Program-made: the position numbers and the translations under genes | Shown: piece by piece, positions 1 to 8,182 of the stretch | How positions within the stretch are numbered: position 1 is the first letter of the stretch | How the letters are laid out: the number at the start of each line of letters is the position of its first letter | Notes under the pieces: generated by a model | Seen by the model: only the letters and a program-made list of their open reading frames with translations | What the model was told of the DNA's origin: nothing | Databases searched by the model: none | Assembly: GCA_938036875.1 (NCBI GenBank) | Contig: CALHVX010000023.1 | Coordinates: 1-64,000 of the forward strand | Source: an uncultured Pseudomonadales bacterium | GTDB lineage: Bacteria > Pseudomonadota > Gammaproteobacteria > Pseudomonadales > Azotimanducaceae | Direction of reading: 5' to 3' | Length of the DNA stretch: 64,000 nucleotides

Positions 1-405
1 GCCCTTGATGACATCAGCAACCGTGGTGCCCGTTGGAATATCCGCATCGTAAGTCGATGCATCATCATCGATGCCCAAAGTGGGCCACTTGATACCACTA
101 GCACGGTCTTTGGTGAACGTAGACAGACCGACGTTCACAGCTGGTAGATCGCTGTCTAGAACATCGTTAATGGCCTGCTTCAAGATGGCAAGCCGGCTAT
201 CTTCGCCAGCAGCCGGCTCGGTGCCATCGGGTTTTTTATTCATGCTGTCAGACAGGTCCAGCACAAACATAATGTTGGGAGCCACGGTGACCGTCGATGG
301 GTTGACGTAAACTTCGGTATCATCTGCCAACGCCGTGCTAACGAACAAGCTCGCAGTCAACGCAAGCAACGTTTTGATGGATAAGCGTTTAAGAATAGTA
401 TTCAT
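1..405 (-). CDS. pilY1: PilY1-type pilus adhesin/assembly protein, 5' part only
   Basis: Only the first 135 codons are in the window; the gene continues past position 1. The start is an ATG preceded by AGGAG. The product begins with a signal peptide (residues 1-27, ending in STALA) and then reads into a von Willebrand A-like domain with the MIDAS-type stretch FVLDLSDSM (about 47-55). PilY1 proteins sit at the tip or base of type IV pili, couple to the minor pilins and act in adhesion, pilus extension and surface sensing. The gene lies 8 bp after pilX as the last visible gene of a fimT-pilV-pilW-pilX-pilY1 operon, which is the order in Pseudomonas-type pilus clusters. The assignment rests on context plus the N-terminus; the C-terminal beta-propeller is outside the window. 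Confidence 0.82.
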   Translation of the reverse strand, partial: MNTILKRLSIKTLLALTASLFVSTALADDTEVYVNPSTVTVAPNIMFVLDLSDSMNKKPDGTEPAAGEDSRLAILKQAINDVLDSDLPAVNVGLSTFTKDRASGIKWPTLGIDDDASTYDADIPTGTTVADVIKG

Positions 406-413
406 AGTCACTC

Positions 414-941
414 CTAACAGCTCTCGGGGAGCACAATATCCGTAGCTTCGGCAATGATGTATCCGGTTTGACGGATTTGAGACACCGCCCCATTGGGGTC
501 AGAAGCTTCGGTTGTCATTTCAAACAGGTAAGCGGCAAAGTCGGCATCGGTACCTGGCGCAATATCAACGCCGCGGTAACAGATGTCAGCATCAACATCG
601 AGATCCATATCCGTGTTGCCATCACCATCCCAATCCAGGTCAAAATCTGTATCCATTACCCGTGTTCGAGCATCAATCATCGACTCGCCAGGCAGCACAA
701 CCATCAGGCTTGGCCACTGGTCTTGCACAGCAGAGTTTGCCGTTTCAAAGGTCATGGTCTTCATGCGGAAGTTGCTTGAAACTTTTTCTTGAATCGAAAT
801 ATCACGAAACGCGCTAAGGCCTAACATGGTGACAATCAGCAGCAGCAGCAAGCTGGCCACTAACACAATGCCCTGCTCTTTGCCGGCCCTAGGCGGTTGC
901 GCTCGATGCCTTGTGGAGTGATTTCTTGGTGAATAGCTCAT
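414..941 (-). CDS. pilX: Minor type IV pilin PilX
   Basis: A 175-residue protein with a basic leader, a cleavage-type glycine at about residue 24 (EQG/IVLVASLL) and a long hydrophobic helix, followed by the conserved QEKVSSNFR stretch typical of the PilX N-terminal family. As is usual for PilX, the fifth mature residue is not Glu, so it should be a tip-initiating minor pilin rather than a packing pilin. The globular part is Asp-rich (DFDLDWDGDGNTDMDLD, about residues 98-114), resembling a calcium-binding loop. Its start overlaps the pilW stop as ATGA, so translation is coupled. Confidence 0.9.
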   Translation of the reverse strand: MSYSPRNHSTRHRAQPPRAGKEQGIVLVASLLLLLIVTMLGLSAFRDISIQEKVSSNFRMKTMTFETANSAVQDQWPSLMVVLPGESMIDARTRVMDTDFDLDWDGDGNTDMDLDVDADICYRGVDIAPGTDADFAAYLFEMTTEASDPNGAVSQIRQTGYIIAEATDIVLPESC

Positions 942-1696
942 ATAACATCAACTCCAATACTGTTTTCCAAGGCGATAACAAGGCTGGTGGCCTGTGGCAG
1001 GCGGCTGCCCGACTGAAAGTGAATTTCAAGCTCAACAATGCGAACTTGAGTCCAATCAGTGACCCCACCAGCGCGGACAACAGCATCAACGCTGCTATCG
1101 TTGTCTGTATCTACGCCGTAGGTTACGGCCATGCCTAAGACCCGCATTTGCTGGGTAACCGGCACGTTGACCCCGCCAAACAGCGGGGTTTGAGCGACGC
1201 CATCGGTGTCACAGATAAACTGCACGCCATCCACGCTTACCGTGTCAGCTACCAAAACACCCGTAGCTGGTACCGTGCCATTGCAGCGGGCCAAGCTAGG
1301 GTCACCCACATAACGCACACTGAGCGTGTCGTTGGGGTAAGTGACTGCAGCCGCTTGCCCGTTCACCGTTACATCGTGGGTACTTTGGGTTCCGGCGACA
1401 AATTGACCCGAGCCGTAAGCACCAACCGCAGGAAACGAAAGCTCTTGCCCCGTCAGCCGGTCGGTTGTTGCTGGAGCGAAGCCAGCCTGACGCAACGAAC
1501 GCCCCATTAGGTTGGATAAAATTCGCTCATGCTCTTGCTGGTTCACCTGAGATTTTTGGTAAGCGAAGGTCTGTTTGTTTTGCACAAAGTAGGTAGAAAG
1601 CCCTAAGAGTAGAAATAGGCCAATAACCATACCAACCAAGAGTTCAATCAAACTGAAGCCCTTGGTTGCAACTTTGGGGGTAGAAGAATATTTCAC
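938..1696 (-). CDS. pilW: Minor type IV pilin PilW
   Basis: A 252-residue prepilin with the classical type III signal: KG/FSLIELLVGMVIG, cleavage after Gly13 and Glu at mature position 5, followed by a hydrophobic helix and the PilW-type stretch QVNQQEHERILSNLMGRSL. It begins with GTG, overlapping the pilV stop by four bases (GTGA). Minor pilins PilV, PilW, PilX and FimU/FimT form the tip complex that primes pilus assembly and carries PilY1. The domain assignment is clear; the exact place in the tip complex is family knowledge. Confidence 0.92.
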   Translation of the reverse strand: MKYSSTPKVATKGFSLIELLVGMVIGLFLLLGLSTYFVQNKQTFAYQKSQVNQQEHERILSNLMGRSLRQAGFAPATTDRLTGQELSFPAVGAYGSGQFVAGTQSTHDVTVNGQAAAVTYPNDTLSVRYVGDPSLARCNGTVPATGVLVADTVSVDGVQFICDTDGVAQTPLFGGVNVPVTQQMRVLGMAVTYGVDTDNDSSVDAVVRAGGVTDWTQVRIVELEIHFQSGSRLPQATSLVIALENSIGVDVI

Positions 1697-2280
1697 GGTT
1701 GAATCCGAATCTGATAGTTACTAGTAGAGATGCCGGCGTGACCCGCTGCCATATTGAACCCGGCCGTCATCGCCTTTTGATCCCAACCTAAAATCACGTC
1801 AAGCTGGACAGGAATGGAGTTATCTACACGAGTTATGGTCGCCGTTGGGTTGATCAGCCGATCAGCAAACCCGCTGCTGGTATCCACGTTGCCACCATCG
1901 GTAACCCATTTACGCAGGTTGTGCGCAACCATCGCTCGCGGGTCCGTACAAGAGTTGGCAAAGCAATCCGTCACTTCCGCTTGCAAAGCAGCACCTTCAG
2001 CGCCGCCAGCAATGGTTCCGTCCGCTGCAATGGTGATCGAAAAATCCACTGGGATGGTTTGCCAATAGCTTTGTGAGCTTTTCATCCGCGAACTTAAATT
2101 GGCGAGCTGTGCTGCCGCAATAGTTCGGTCAGAAGCTTTTTTTGTATGACCAATAGCAGTGCCCTGCAGCGCCGCCACGCCAAGCAAGCCCACCGAGGTA
2201 ATAATCACGGCAACAATGGCTTCTAACATGGTGAAGCCGCGTGTTTTGCCGCGAACGTTTTGTTGTTTTGTTCGAATCAT
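1693..2280 (-). CDS. pilV: Minor type IV pilin PilV
   Basis: A 195-residue prepilin: basic leader, cleavage at RG/FTMLEAIVAVIITSVG (Gly15, Glu at mature +5), then the PilV-typical continuation LLGVAALQGTAI and an alpha/beta globular domain. Two cysteines around the CFANSCTD segment could form a disulfide. The start is ATG, 31 bp after the preceding pilin gene. It is part of the minor pilin operon fimT-pilV-pilW-pilX-pilY1. Confidence 0.92.
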   Translation of the reverse strand: MIRTKQQNVRGKTRGFTMLEAIVAVIITSVGLLGVAALQGTAIGHTKKASDRTIAAAQLANLSSRMKSSQSYWQTIPVDFSITIAADGTIAGGAEGAALQAEVTDCFANSCTDPRAMVAHNLRKWVTDGGNVDTSSGFADRLINPTATITRVDNSIPVQLDVILGWDQKAMTAGFNMAAGHAGISTSNYQIRIQP

Positions 2281-2311
2281 GATTGAGTCCCTACTCCTCT
2301 CTCAATTTGCG

Positions 2312-2911
2312 CTAGGGGCAAGCGACGTTGACGCCAGCGGCATCTTCAACAACGCCATCAGCGTTACTGTCACCGGCCGTGCGAACCTGGCCAACGGCGT
2401 TAACGATAATTCCACGTGCCTTGGCTGCATCGTCATCGACATTGCAGGCCACGACCACTTTTGTATCTGCGGTAAAACCGAGGCGGTCGAAGGTGAAGCG
2501 ACCATCGTTCGCTGGGTTACCAATTTCGTCTAAAGTTTCAAGACCATCCATCGGCGCGTGCCTGCGTAGTACATCACCACCCACAACGCGTACGTTCCAT
2601 CCGGCGCTCCAATCGCTGCCGTTAGAACAGCCGCCGTTGTTTAAAGAAGCGTTTGCAGAGATACACATGCGTACTGGCACACCGCGCTTGATCGCTTCAG
2701 AGCGAGAAAACTGAATAGCCGCAGACAACTCATTGATGTTGGTTACCATGCGGTTATCTTCGATCAAGGATTCGTATGCAGGCACACCGGCACCAAGTAG
2801 CAACGCCAATATCACCAGCGTTGCCAATAGCTCGATGAGGGTAAAACCTCGTGCACTCTTGTGTATTCGGGTTGCGTTGGCTCTGTTGCCAATCGCCGTA
2901 TTGCTTTTCAT
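2312..2911 (-). CDS. fimT: GspH/FimT-family minor pilin, first gene of the pilin operon
   Basis: A 199-residue protein from the ATG at 2911. A TTG seven codons earlier is possible, but the ATG has an AGG about 9 bases upstream. It has a prepilin signal ARG/FTLIELLATLVILALLLG with Glu at mature +5, and the GspH/FimT hallmark SAAIQFSRSEAIKRG directly after the first helix. FimT/FimU-like proteins are minor pilins; some FimT proteins bind DNA during natural transformation, which would fit the presence of dprA elsewhere in this window, but DNA binding cannot be read from this sequence. Symbol could equally be fimU. Confidence 0.85.
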   Translation of the reverse strand: MKSNTAIGNRANATRIHKSARGFTLIELLATLVILALLLGAGVPAYESLIEDNRMVTNINELSAAIQFSRSEAIKRGVPVRMCISANASLNNGGCSNGSDWSAGWNVRVVGGDVLRRHAPMDGLETLDEIGNPANDGRFTFDRLGFTADTKVVVACNVDDDAAKARGIIVNAVGQVRTAGDSNADGVVEDAAGVNVACP

Positions 2912-3494
2912 GGTGTCAAACCTCACGAACAAATCTCATGAACCATTGTCAAAACGCGAAGCCGGACTCTAGTTGTTCGGATCGCAGATAATTTCTATGA
3001 AGCTCCCTCTTCACAGTGAAAAACGCGGGCTGTTAGCGGTGGTGACTAGTGTTGCTACTGGCCGCTGCTAGAATTTCACCGCGCCATACTAGTCAAACCA
3101 CAGGCTCAGGATGTGACAGGTTGCGCAGAAAAAGTTAGGACCTTGAGGGCAGATGACGAACGGATAAATCTCGGGGATAAGTGCATCAAGCAGATGTAAA
3201 GGGGTTGAGCGACGTACTTACAAGTGTATGTCTTGCACATACAAAGCGCCCAACATGCACCTTCACGCAACGGTATCAAGACAACGAGCCAAATTCTGAG
3301 GCGCAGGTCACCCTAAATCCAAGAAGCGGCTGGCGGTTGTGCTTGCAACAGCAAGACGGCAAGCTCGGCGAACAATGCCAAGAGCTATGCCTATCTCTGT
3401 TATGGTATTGCCGCTAAGCGGTCAACGGCAATGATGAGCAGATAAGGGGTTGAGACTTTGTACACAAGAGCAGCAAAAACCTGGATATTGACCT
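2912..3494. other. Gene-free spacer with several hairpins
   Basis: No convincing coding sequence lies between the pilin operon (leftward) and the next rightward gene. It should contain the promoters of both units, but I see no clean -35/-10 pair. It holds inverted repeats at 3225-3243 (TGTATGT, 5-nt loop, ACATACA), 3342-3355 (CTTGC/GCAAG, 4-nt loop) and 3407-3432 (ATTGCCG, 12-nt loop, CGGCAAT). An 11-base direct repeat, aaggggttgag, occurs near 3199 and 3446. A structured RNA is possible but unproven. Confidence 0.4.
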
Positions 3495-4241
3495 ATGGGT
3501 AACCTCTTTAACCCACTAGAGTCGAACGCACCCGTCATCGTCTACATCGACTACAAATCACCTTACGCTTTTGTTGCTAAGGACCTCACCTACGCGCTTT
3601 CTGACAAACTGGGTATTGAGTTCGATTGGCGACCGGTGACTCTAGACATCCCCAGCTACCTAGGCTCTGCCAAGTTGGATAAAACGGGCAAAGTCGAAAG
3701 TAGCAACCGTACAAAAAGCCAATGGTCTGGGGTCAAATATGCCTACGCAGATGCTCGCCGCTACGCTAAACGCCAAGGCTATCAATTGCGGGGCACCGAA
3801 AAAATTTGGGACACCCGCCTAGTTCATATCGCTATGTTGTGGGCTAAGCGCCAGGGCCAAGCCTGCTTGCGCGATTTTACCAATCGGGTTTACCCCCCGT
3901 TTTGGCGTCGTGAGCTCGACGTGGAAAACATAGACGTGGTTACTGAGCTGCTTCAAGCCAGCGGCGCGGACATTACAGGCTTTGCCGCTTACGTGGCTAC
4001 GGACGGCGGCACCGAACATGACCAGATGCAGCAGGCGATCTTTGATAGCGGCATCTTTGGTGTGCCCACCTACGTCTGCACCGCAACCGGCCAATGGTTT
4101 TTTGGTCGCGAACACTTAGACACCATCGAGTGGTTAGTCCGAACCCACCATCTAAAGGAGCCTGCAGAGCAGATAGGTCCAGCGCCCGATGCGGCTTTTC
4201 CGGCGAAGACAGAGTCCAACCAGCCGGTGAGCGGCACATGA
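3495..4241 (+). CDS. DsbA-fold oxidoreductase / 2-hydroxychromene-2-carboxylate isomerase-like (kappa-GST type)
   Basis: A 248-residue thioredoxin-fold protein. The N-terminal strand ends in IDYKSPYAF with a serine (Ser22) where HCCA isomerases and kappa-class glutathione transferases carry their catalytic Ser. A helical insertion follows, and near the C-terminus come the cis-proline loop FGVPTY (about 188-193) and the FFGREHLDTIEWL tail typical of the family. No CxxC is present, so it is not a disulfide oxidase. The probable role is glutathione-dependent isomerase or transferase; the substrate cannot be told. Its stop overlaps the next start as ATGA, so the two related genes are translated together. 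Confidence 0.8.
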   Translation: MGNLFNPLESNAPVIVYIDYKSPYAFVAKDLTYALSDKLGIEFDWRPVTLDIPSYLGSAKLDKTGKVESSNRTKSQWSGVKYAYADARRYAKRQGYQLRGTEKIWDTRLVHIAMLWAKRQGQACLRDFTNRVYPPFWRRELDVENIDVVTELLQASGADITGFAAYVATDGGTEHDQMQQAIFDSGIFGVPTYVCTATGQWFFGREHLDTIEWLVRTHHLKEPAEQIGPAPDAAFPAKTESNQPVSGT

Positions 4242-4861
4242 GCTTAGACATCTATGTGGACCCTAAAGACCCATTGGTCTATTTAGCGTTACCAGGCACC
4301 ACCCAGTTGTTAGCCAAGGCTAAGTGCGACGCGCGGTGGTTTCCTATGCGGGTAGATGGCTGGTCTGATCCTGGACCTGAGCCCGCAGCCGACGCAGGGC
4401 GCGGGGTCAGACACCGCTGGTTTAGAGCCAACTATCGTGAACGCGAGCTGCAACACTATGCCGGGGTTCATCAGTTGCCGCTTACCAACCTTTATCGCCA
4501 GAATGATTCGAGCCAGGCAGCCATGGCTTTGCTATGGCTGTCAAAACAACCAGCGGCTAACAACCTAGTGCCCATGTTTTTAGTCAAGCTCACCCAAGCA
4601 CATTGGGCAAACCCCAATGCAACTATGGACTTGGATGCGGACATTTTGCCGCTGTTGCGTGATCTAACGGATAACCCCGCCGGCTTTAAGTCATACCGCT
4701 CGGAGCAAGGCCCCGCTGAGCTTGAGGCGCAACTCGCCGCAAACTCAGCGTTAGGCGTCACTCGAGGGCCGGCCTATCGCTTCGAAGAGCAGCTGTACAT
4801 CGGCCGGGAGCACTTGCCCCTGCTGACGGAGCTGATATCGGAGTCACTCATATCGGAGTAA
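4238..4861 (+). CDS. Degenerate DsbA-fold paralogue of the preceding gene
   Basis: A 207-residue protein beginning at the ATG that overlaps the upstream stop. It shares the pattern of its neighbour: a short N-terminal strand (DIYVDPKDPLVYLAL), a helical middle and a C-terminal loop plus LYIGREHLPLL tail matching the neighbour's FFGREHL. The catalytic serine position is Asp (D11 in DPKDPLVY), and the cis-Pro loop reads TRGPAY instead of GVPTY. I infer a non-catalytic or altered partner, perhaps forming a heterodimer with the upstream protein, since these families are dimers. Homology to the neighbour is visible in the motifs; function is unknown. Confidence 0.68.
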   Translation: MSLDIYVDPKDPLVYLALPGTTQLLAKAKCDARWFPMRVDGWSDPGPEPAADAGRGVRHRWFRANYRERELQHYAGVHQLPLTNLYRQNDSSQAAMALLWLSKQPAANNLVPMFLVKLTQAHWANPNATMDLDADILPLLRDLTDNPAGFKSYRSEQGPAELEAQLAANSALGVTRGPAYRFEEQLYIGREHLPLLTELISESLISE

Positions 4862-4896
4862 CATAGGCCTTCGCATACAAACTTTAAGGTAACGCC

Positions 4897-5805
4897 ATGG
4901 CCAATGATTTCGAGCAGCAGCTGCAAGCCAACCTGCCCCAAAGCCGCTTGCTGATAATCGGCGCAATAGTCGCTTTTGTCATCTTTTTGCTCACCGAAGC
5001 TTTTGTCATCGTCGAAAGCGGTCACGTTGGCATTATTCGTACCTTAGGTGCGGTTCAACCCATCTCACTACCGGAAGGCTTTCACTTCAAAAAACCTTTC
5101 ATGGACAACATCGAGCAAGTCGACATTCGTTTGACCCGAGAAGAAAACGCCGCTGGCGCAGCCTCCAAGGACTTACAGACAGTACAAACTAAGGTCACCG
5201 TGCAGTACTCCTTAGCTGGCGGGGTTGCTCCGCTAACCTTCCAGAAGATCGGCAACCGAAGCATCGTGGCAAGCACCTTGATTGCACCAGCCATCATGGA
5301 ATCGGTTAAGTCCGTCACTGCACAGTACACGGCAGAAGAGCTAATCACGAAACGTGCGCTGGTCAAAGTTGCCATCCAAGAAGCCATCACCAACTTCATC
5401 GATACCACGCTAAGAGAAAAAGGCGCCGCGGGGGCGCTCACCATTGCTAACGTGGCTATCACCGACTTCGATTTCTCCTCAGAATTCAACAAGGCTATTG
5501 AAGAGAAGGTGCGAGCAGAGCAGAACGCATTAAAAGCCGAAAACGACAAAATTCGCCGAGTCACACAAGCTGAAGCGAGTGCGGCGGAACGTAACCTAGC
5601 GGCAGATGCGCTGGCCTACGAAATCGATACGGAATCCACAGCCCGCGCCGAAGCGATCCGGCGTGAGGCTCAGGCGCTCAAGAACAACCCAGAGTTGATT
5701 CAACTACGTCTTGCAGAAAAATGGGATGGCGTATTACCCAAGGTATCGGGTGAGGGTTCGGTTCCACTCATCAATATGGGTGAGCTAACCGGCGGCAAGA
5801 AGTAG
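4897..5805 (+). CDS. SPFH-domain (prohibitin/HflK-C-like) membrane protein
   Basis: A 302-residue protein with a single N-terminal membrane segment (about 17-38), then a PHB/SPFH domain starting with VESGHVGIIRTLGAVQP and a long charged helical segment (about 205-275, RAEQNALKAENDKIRRVTQ and onward) likely forming a coiled coil. SPFH proteins build large ring or microdomain assemblies in membranes and often regulate membrane proteases. A start ATG with AAGG upstream is at 4897. It follows the DsbA-fold pair by 35 bp on the same strand and may be co-transcribed. It is prohibitin-like rather than HflK/HflC, which would be paired. Confidence 0.85.
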   Translation: MANDFEQQLQANLPQSRLLIIGAIVAFVIFLLTEAFVIVESGHVGIIRTLGAVQPISLPEGFHFKKPFMDNIEQVDIRLTREENAAGAASKDLQTVQTKVTVQYSLAGGVAPLTFQKIGNRSIVASTLIAPAIMESVKSVTAQYTAEELITKRALVKVAIQEAITNFIDTTLREKGAAGALTIANVAITDFDFSSEFNKAIEEKVRAEQNALKAENDKIRRVTQAEASAAERNLAADALAYEIDTESTARAEAIRREAQALKNNPELIQLRLAEKWDGVLPKVSGEGSVPLINMGELTGGKK

Positions 5806-5835
5806 CGCCCCAACGCTCAAGAGCGAACAACAAAG

Positions 5836-5864
5836 GACTCCAGCTAGTGAGCCTGGTTGGAGTC
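5836..5864 (-). terminator. Possible hairpin terminator at the convergent gene ends
   Basis: Inverted repeat GACTCCA (5836-5842) and TGGAGTC (5858-5864) with a 15-base loop. Read on the minus strand it is followed by CTTTGTTGTT, giving a weak U-rich tail. It overlaps the last codons of the small minus-strand gene. The stem is short and the loop large, so this is tentative. Confidence 0.3.
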
Positions 5865-6149
5865 AGCCGACAACACATGCGCAAGCTGCTCTGCTTGCTC
5901 TAACAGCTCATCAACCAACACCGCCTGCTCTGGGCTAAATTCAAAGCCTAAAAACGCGGTCGTTGAGAGCTGCAAAAACAGCTCACCAATATCCATGGGC
6001 TCTGTTGCCCGCTGCAACGCCAAAAGGTTAGTCGTAAAGAAGAGCATCTCTTGCACTGCGCCGTCTTTATCAAGCAACTCGAGCAGCGCATCAAACTTAG
6101 GGCGAAGCTGTGCTTGAGCGGCGGCAACAACGGGATCTAGCTCAGACAT
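5844..6149 (-). CDS. Small helical protein of unknown function
   Basis: A 101-residue acidic, Leu/Ala-rich protein with no cysteine and no signal or membrane segment. It is predicted largely helical (LRPKFDALLELLDK; DELLEQAEQLAHVL). I do not recognise the family. It starts with ATG, lies 41 bp after the nuclease-fold gene on the same strand and converges with the SPFH gene, so it may be the distal gene of that transcript. Coding is supported by an open frame with codon use like its neighbours; no function is proposed. Confidence 0.6.
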   Translation of the reverse strand: MSELDPVVAAAQAQLRPKFDALLELLDKDGAVQEMLFFTTNLLALQRATEPMDIGELFLQLSTTAFLGFEFSPEQAVLVDELLEQAEQLAHVLSADSNQAH

Positions 6150-6190
6150 AACTGGCCTGAGACGCTGCTGAAAAACGCCGTGCTAGAAGA

Positions 6191-7042
6191 TTAGGCCGCA
6201 ACCGTTTGCTCCGCCAACCCAACGGTTAAGCCGATGGGCAGGTGATCGGATAAGTGGCAATCCAACACTTCATAGTTTCGCATGGTGAGACCGGGCGAAA
6301 CCAAAATATGGTCCAGGGCTACTTGGGGCTGCCAAGCGGGAAAGGTTGGCTGGCTATCTTCTACCGACATAAGGTTTAACTTTGCCAGGGGCGATTGGGT
6401 CAACAGCTCGTGCGCGTGGCAATTCATATCACCCATCACGACCACCAAGTCTTCATCAGCAACACATTGCGCAACATATTCCAGCTGCTTTTCTCGTGAG
6501 CGCGTGCCTAGCGACAAGTGCAACATCACCACCACCAAGTGACGGCCCGCAAAGGGCAAGCGCAGCATGATGGCACCACGGCCCGGAATGACGCCGGGCA
6601 GTTTGTGGTCTTCCATGCTTTCAGGCATAACGCGCGACAACAAACCGTTGCCATGTTGGGCCAACATGCCGAGGTCACGATTGATTTGGGTATGCCAGTA
6701 AGGAAACTGGGCTCGTTCCGCCAAGTACTCAACCTGGTTTAGAAAGCCGCTACGTATGCTGCCGCTGTCAATTTCTTGCAACGCAACAAAATCGTAGTCC
6801 GCCACAATATCGGCAATACGCCGCAAGTTGTGAACGCGGCCCACGTGCGGCAACAAGTGCTTCCAGCCACCGGTGACATAGCCACGGTAAGCCCGGGTAT
6901 CGATACCCGTTTGGATGTTGTAGCTGAGCATTTTTAAGGTGCTGGTTACCGAGCTATCGGTTTCAAAATGCTGGTTGTGCATCGCCTGCGCAGGCATGCT
7001 GCGCGGCAAATTGGCGCTGTTACGGGATGACCATCTTGGCAT
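6191..7042 (-). CDS. Endonuclease/exonuclease/phosphatase (EEP) superfamily protein
   Basis: About 283 residues from the ATG at 7042, preceded by a purine-rich GAGAGAGAAG; an in-frame ATG at 7120 would add 26 residues. All EEP fold motifs are visible in order: LSYNIQ (about 39), ALQEID with the metal-binding Glu (about 90), VVMLHLSLG, GDMNC (the GDxN motif), LDHILVS and the C-terminal catalytic SDHLP (about 265). The family covers DNases, phosphodiesterases and inositol or sphingolipid phosphatases, so the substrate is open. The gene sits beside dsbA, as a homologous gene does in Pseudomonas genomes. Confidence 0.85.
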   Translation of the reverse strand: MPRWSSRNSANLPRSMPAQAMHNQHFETDSSVTSTLKMLSYNIQTGIDTRAYRGYVTGGWKHLLPHVGRVHNLRRIADIVADYDFVALQEIDSGSIRSGFLNQVEYLAERAQFPYWHTQINRDLGMLAQHGNGLLSRVMPESMEDHKLPGVIPGRGAIMLRLPFAGRHLVVVMLHLSLGTRSREKQLEYVAQCVADEDLVVVMGDMNCHAHELLTQSPLAKLNLMSVEDSQPTFPAWQPQVALDHILVSPGLTMRNYEVLDCHLSDHLPIGLTVGLAEQTVAA

Positions 7043-7142
7043 CGACCGACTTCTCTCTCTCAAAGGTCCCAGCCTGAGGCTAAGCCCATTGCGTTTGTGA
7101 GTCTGTGTCCTGGCTGGCATTTAGAGCAACAACGTCTGCATA

Positions 7143-7847
7143 TTATTGCGATGCACCCGCTGCTGCAGGGGCTTTCGAAGCTTGCTGAGAAAGCGTACGC
7201 GCTACTAAGAACTCGGTAACTTCGAGCATCTCCGCATTGCCACCCGCCACCATAGACGAGTCGATCAGATACTTGCCATCAACAACAATGCTGGGCACCG
7301 CGCGCAGCTGAAAAGCGCGCCCCTGGCCTTGGGCTTGCTGAACCTTACCGCGAACCCCAAAGGACTCAAAGGCGGAGCGAAACGCTTCAGGTGAAACGCC
7401 GGCTTCGGTGTTAAACAAACGCCCCATCAGCTCTGGGTCACTAATGTTAATCGGCTTGTCATGAATGGCACGAAACAGGGGAGTATGCACGCGCTCAGAA
7501 ACACCTAAAGCTTCGGCGGTATAAAACGCCTGAGCCAATACCGCCCACGACTGGTTGAAGACGGCCGGCATGCGTCGAAACGCAATGTTGTCCTGCTCTT
7601 TGTGCCAAGCCTCGATCATCGGGTCAAAGTTGTAGCAATGAATGCAGCCGTAGGAGAAGACCTCGGTCACCTCTACTTGGCCACTGGCGCTAGATTCTGT
7701 GGGCACCGGGGTTGGAATCTTTTGGTAATGGGTGCCCTCGACATATTTGGCCATCAGCTCCGAGGCACTAGCTGGCATCGCCGCCGCTAAAGCTAGGGAC
7801 AAGAACAAGGTTAGGGTTTGCAGTCGCATCGGGATATTTCGCAGCAT
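7143..7847 (-). CDS. dsbA: Thiol:disulfide interchange protein DsbA
   Basis: A 234-residue periplasmic oxidoreductase. The ATG at 7847 is chosen because GGA lies 7-9 bases upstream; an internal ATG at 7829 is an alternative. A signal peptide (LFLSLALAAAMPASASE) precedes the mature domain. The thioredoxin-type active site is C68-I-H-C71, with the cis-Pro loop RAVPSIVVDGKYL near 190. DsbA introduces disulfides into exported proteins, which would include the pilins and the c-type cytochrome machinery here. CIHC rather than CPHC should change the redox potential only modestly. Confidence 0.92.
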   Translation of the reverse strand: MLRNIPMRLQTLTLFLSLALAAAMPASASELMAKYVEGTHYQKIPTPVPTESSASGQVEVTEVFSYGCIHCYNFDPMIEAWHKEQDNIAFRRMPAVFNQSWAVLAQAFYTAEALGVSERVHTPLFRAIHDKPINISDPELMGRLFNTEAGVSPEAFRSAFESFGVRGKVQQAQGQGRAFQLRAVPSIVVDGKYLIDSSMVAGGNAEMLEVTEFLVARTLSQQASKAPAAAGASQ

Positions 7848-8182
7848 AAGGATTCCATCAACAGTAGTTTCTAACACCAGCTCAGGGCCCAGCCATGGAC
7901 AATCGCTGAAGTGGTGCTGCTAGATTAGCACTAGACCCCAGTGTACGCCGCAATGATGAACAACAAATGACCCAGGGGACCAATGCCGAGTTCTTTACCA
8001 AGATTTTAACAAGGCCCGTTTTTGAGGCGAATCGCAAAGGGGGACCAACCCATCGCCTTATTTGGACAACAAAGGGCGGCAAAAGGTCGCCATAATCTGG
8101 CTTAAGACGTTTTTAAGGGGGTAACCTGACCCAACCCGGCAAAAAATCGCGCCGGGCTTGCTTAGAAGGGCCAACCAGCCTG
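7848..8182. other. Intergenic region between cytochrome c4 and dsbA
   Basis: A gene-free stretch that must hold the 3' end of the cytochrome c4 transcript and the dsbA promoter, both on the minus strand. The only structure I see is CCCGGC...GCCGGG at about 8135-8156 with a 10-base loop containing the A/T run, not a canonical terminator. Short open frames here lack start signals and family features. Confidence 0.35.

Noticed and set aside
414-941. PilX lacking Glu at mature position 5 as an anomaly
   Set aside because: The PilX family commonly lacks it, so it is normal.
3181-3417. A 78-codon open frame in the pilin/DsbA-fold spacer
   Set aside because: It starts at GTG with no ribosome site, shows no family features, and overlaps two inverted repeats; more likely non-coding.
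4897-5805. HflC/HflK identity for the SPFH protein
   Set aside because: There is only one gene and no hflX/hfq context; prohibitin-like is the safer call.
7882-8082. A 66-codon minus-strand frame upstream of dsbA
   Set aside because: No start signal, odd composition and no recognisable motif; lies where the dsbA promoter should be.
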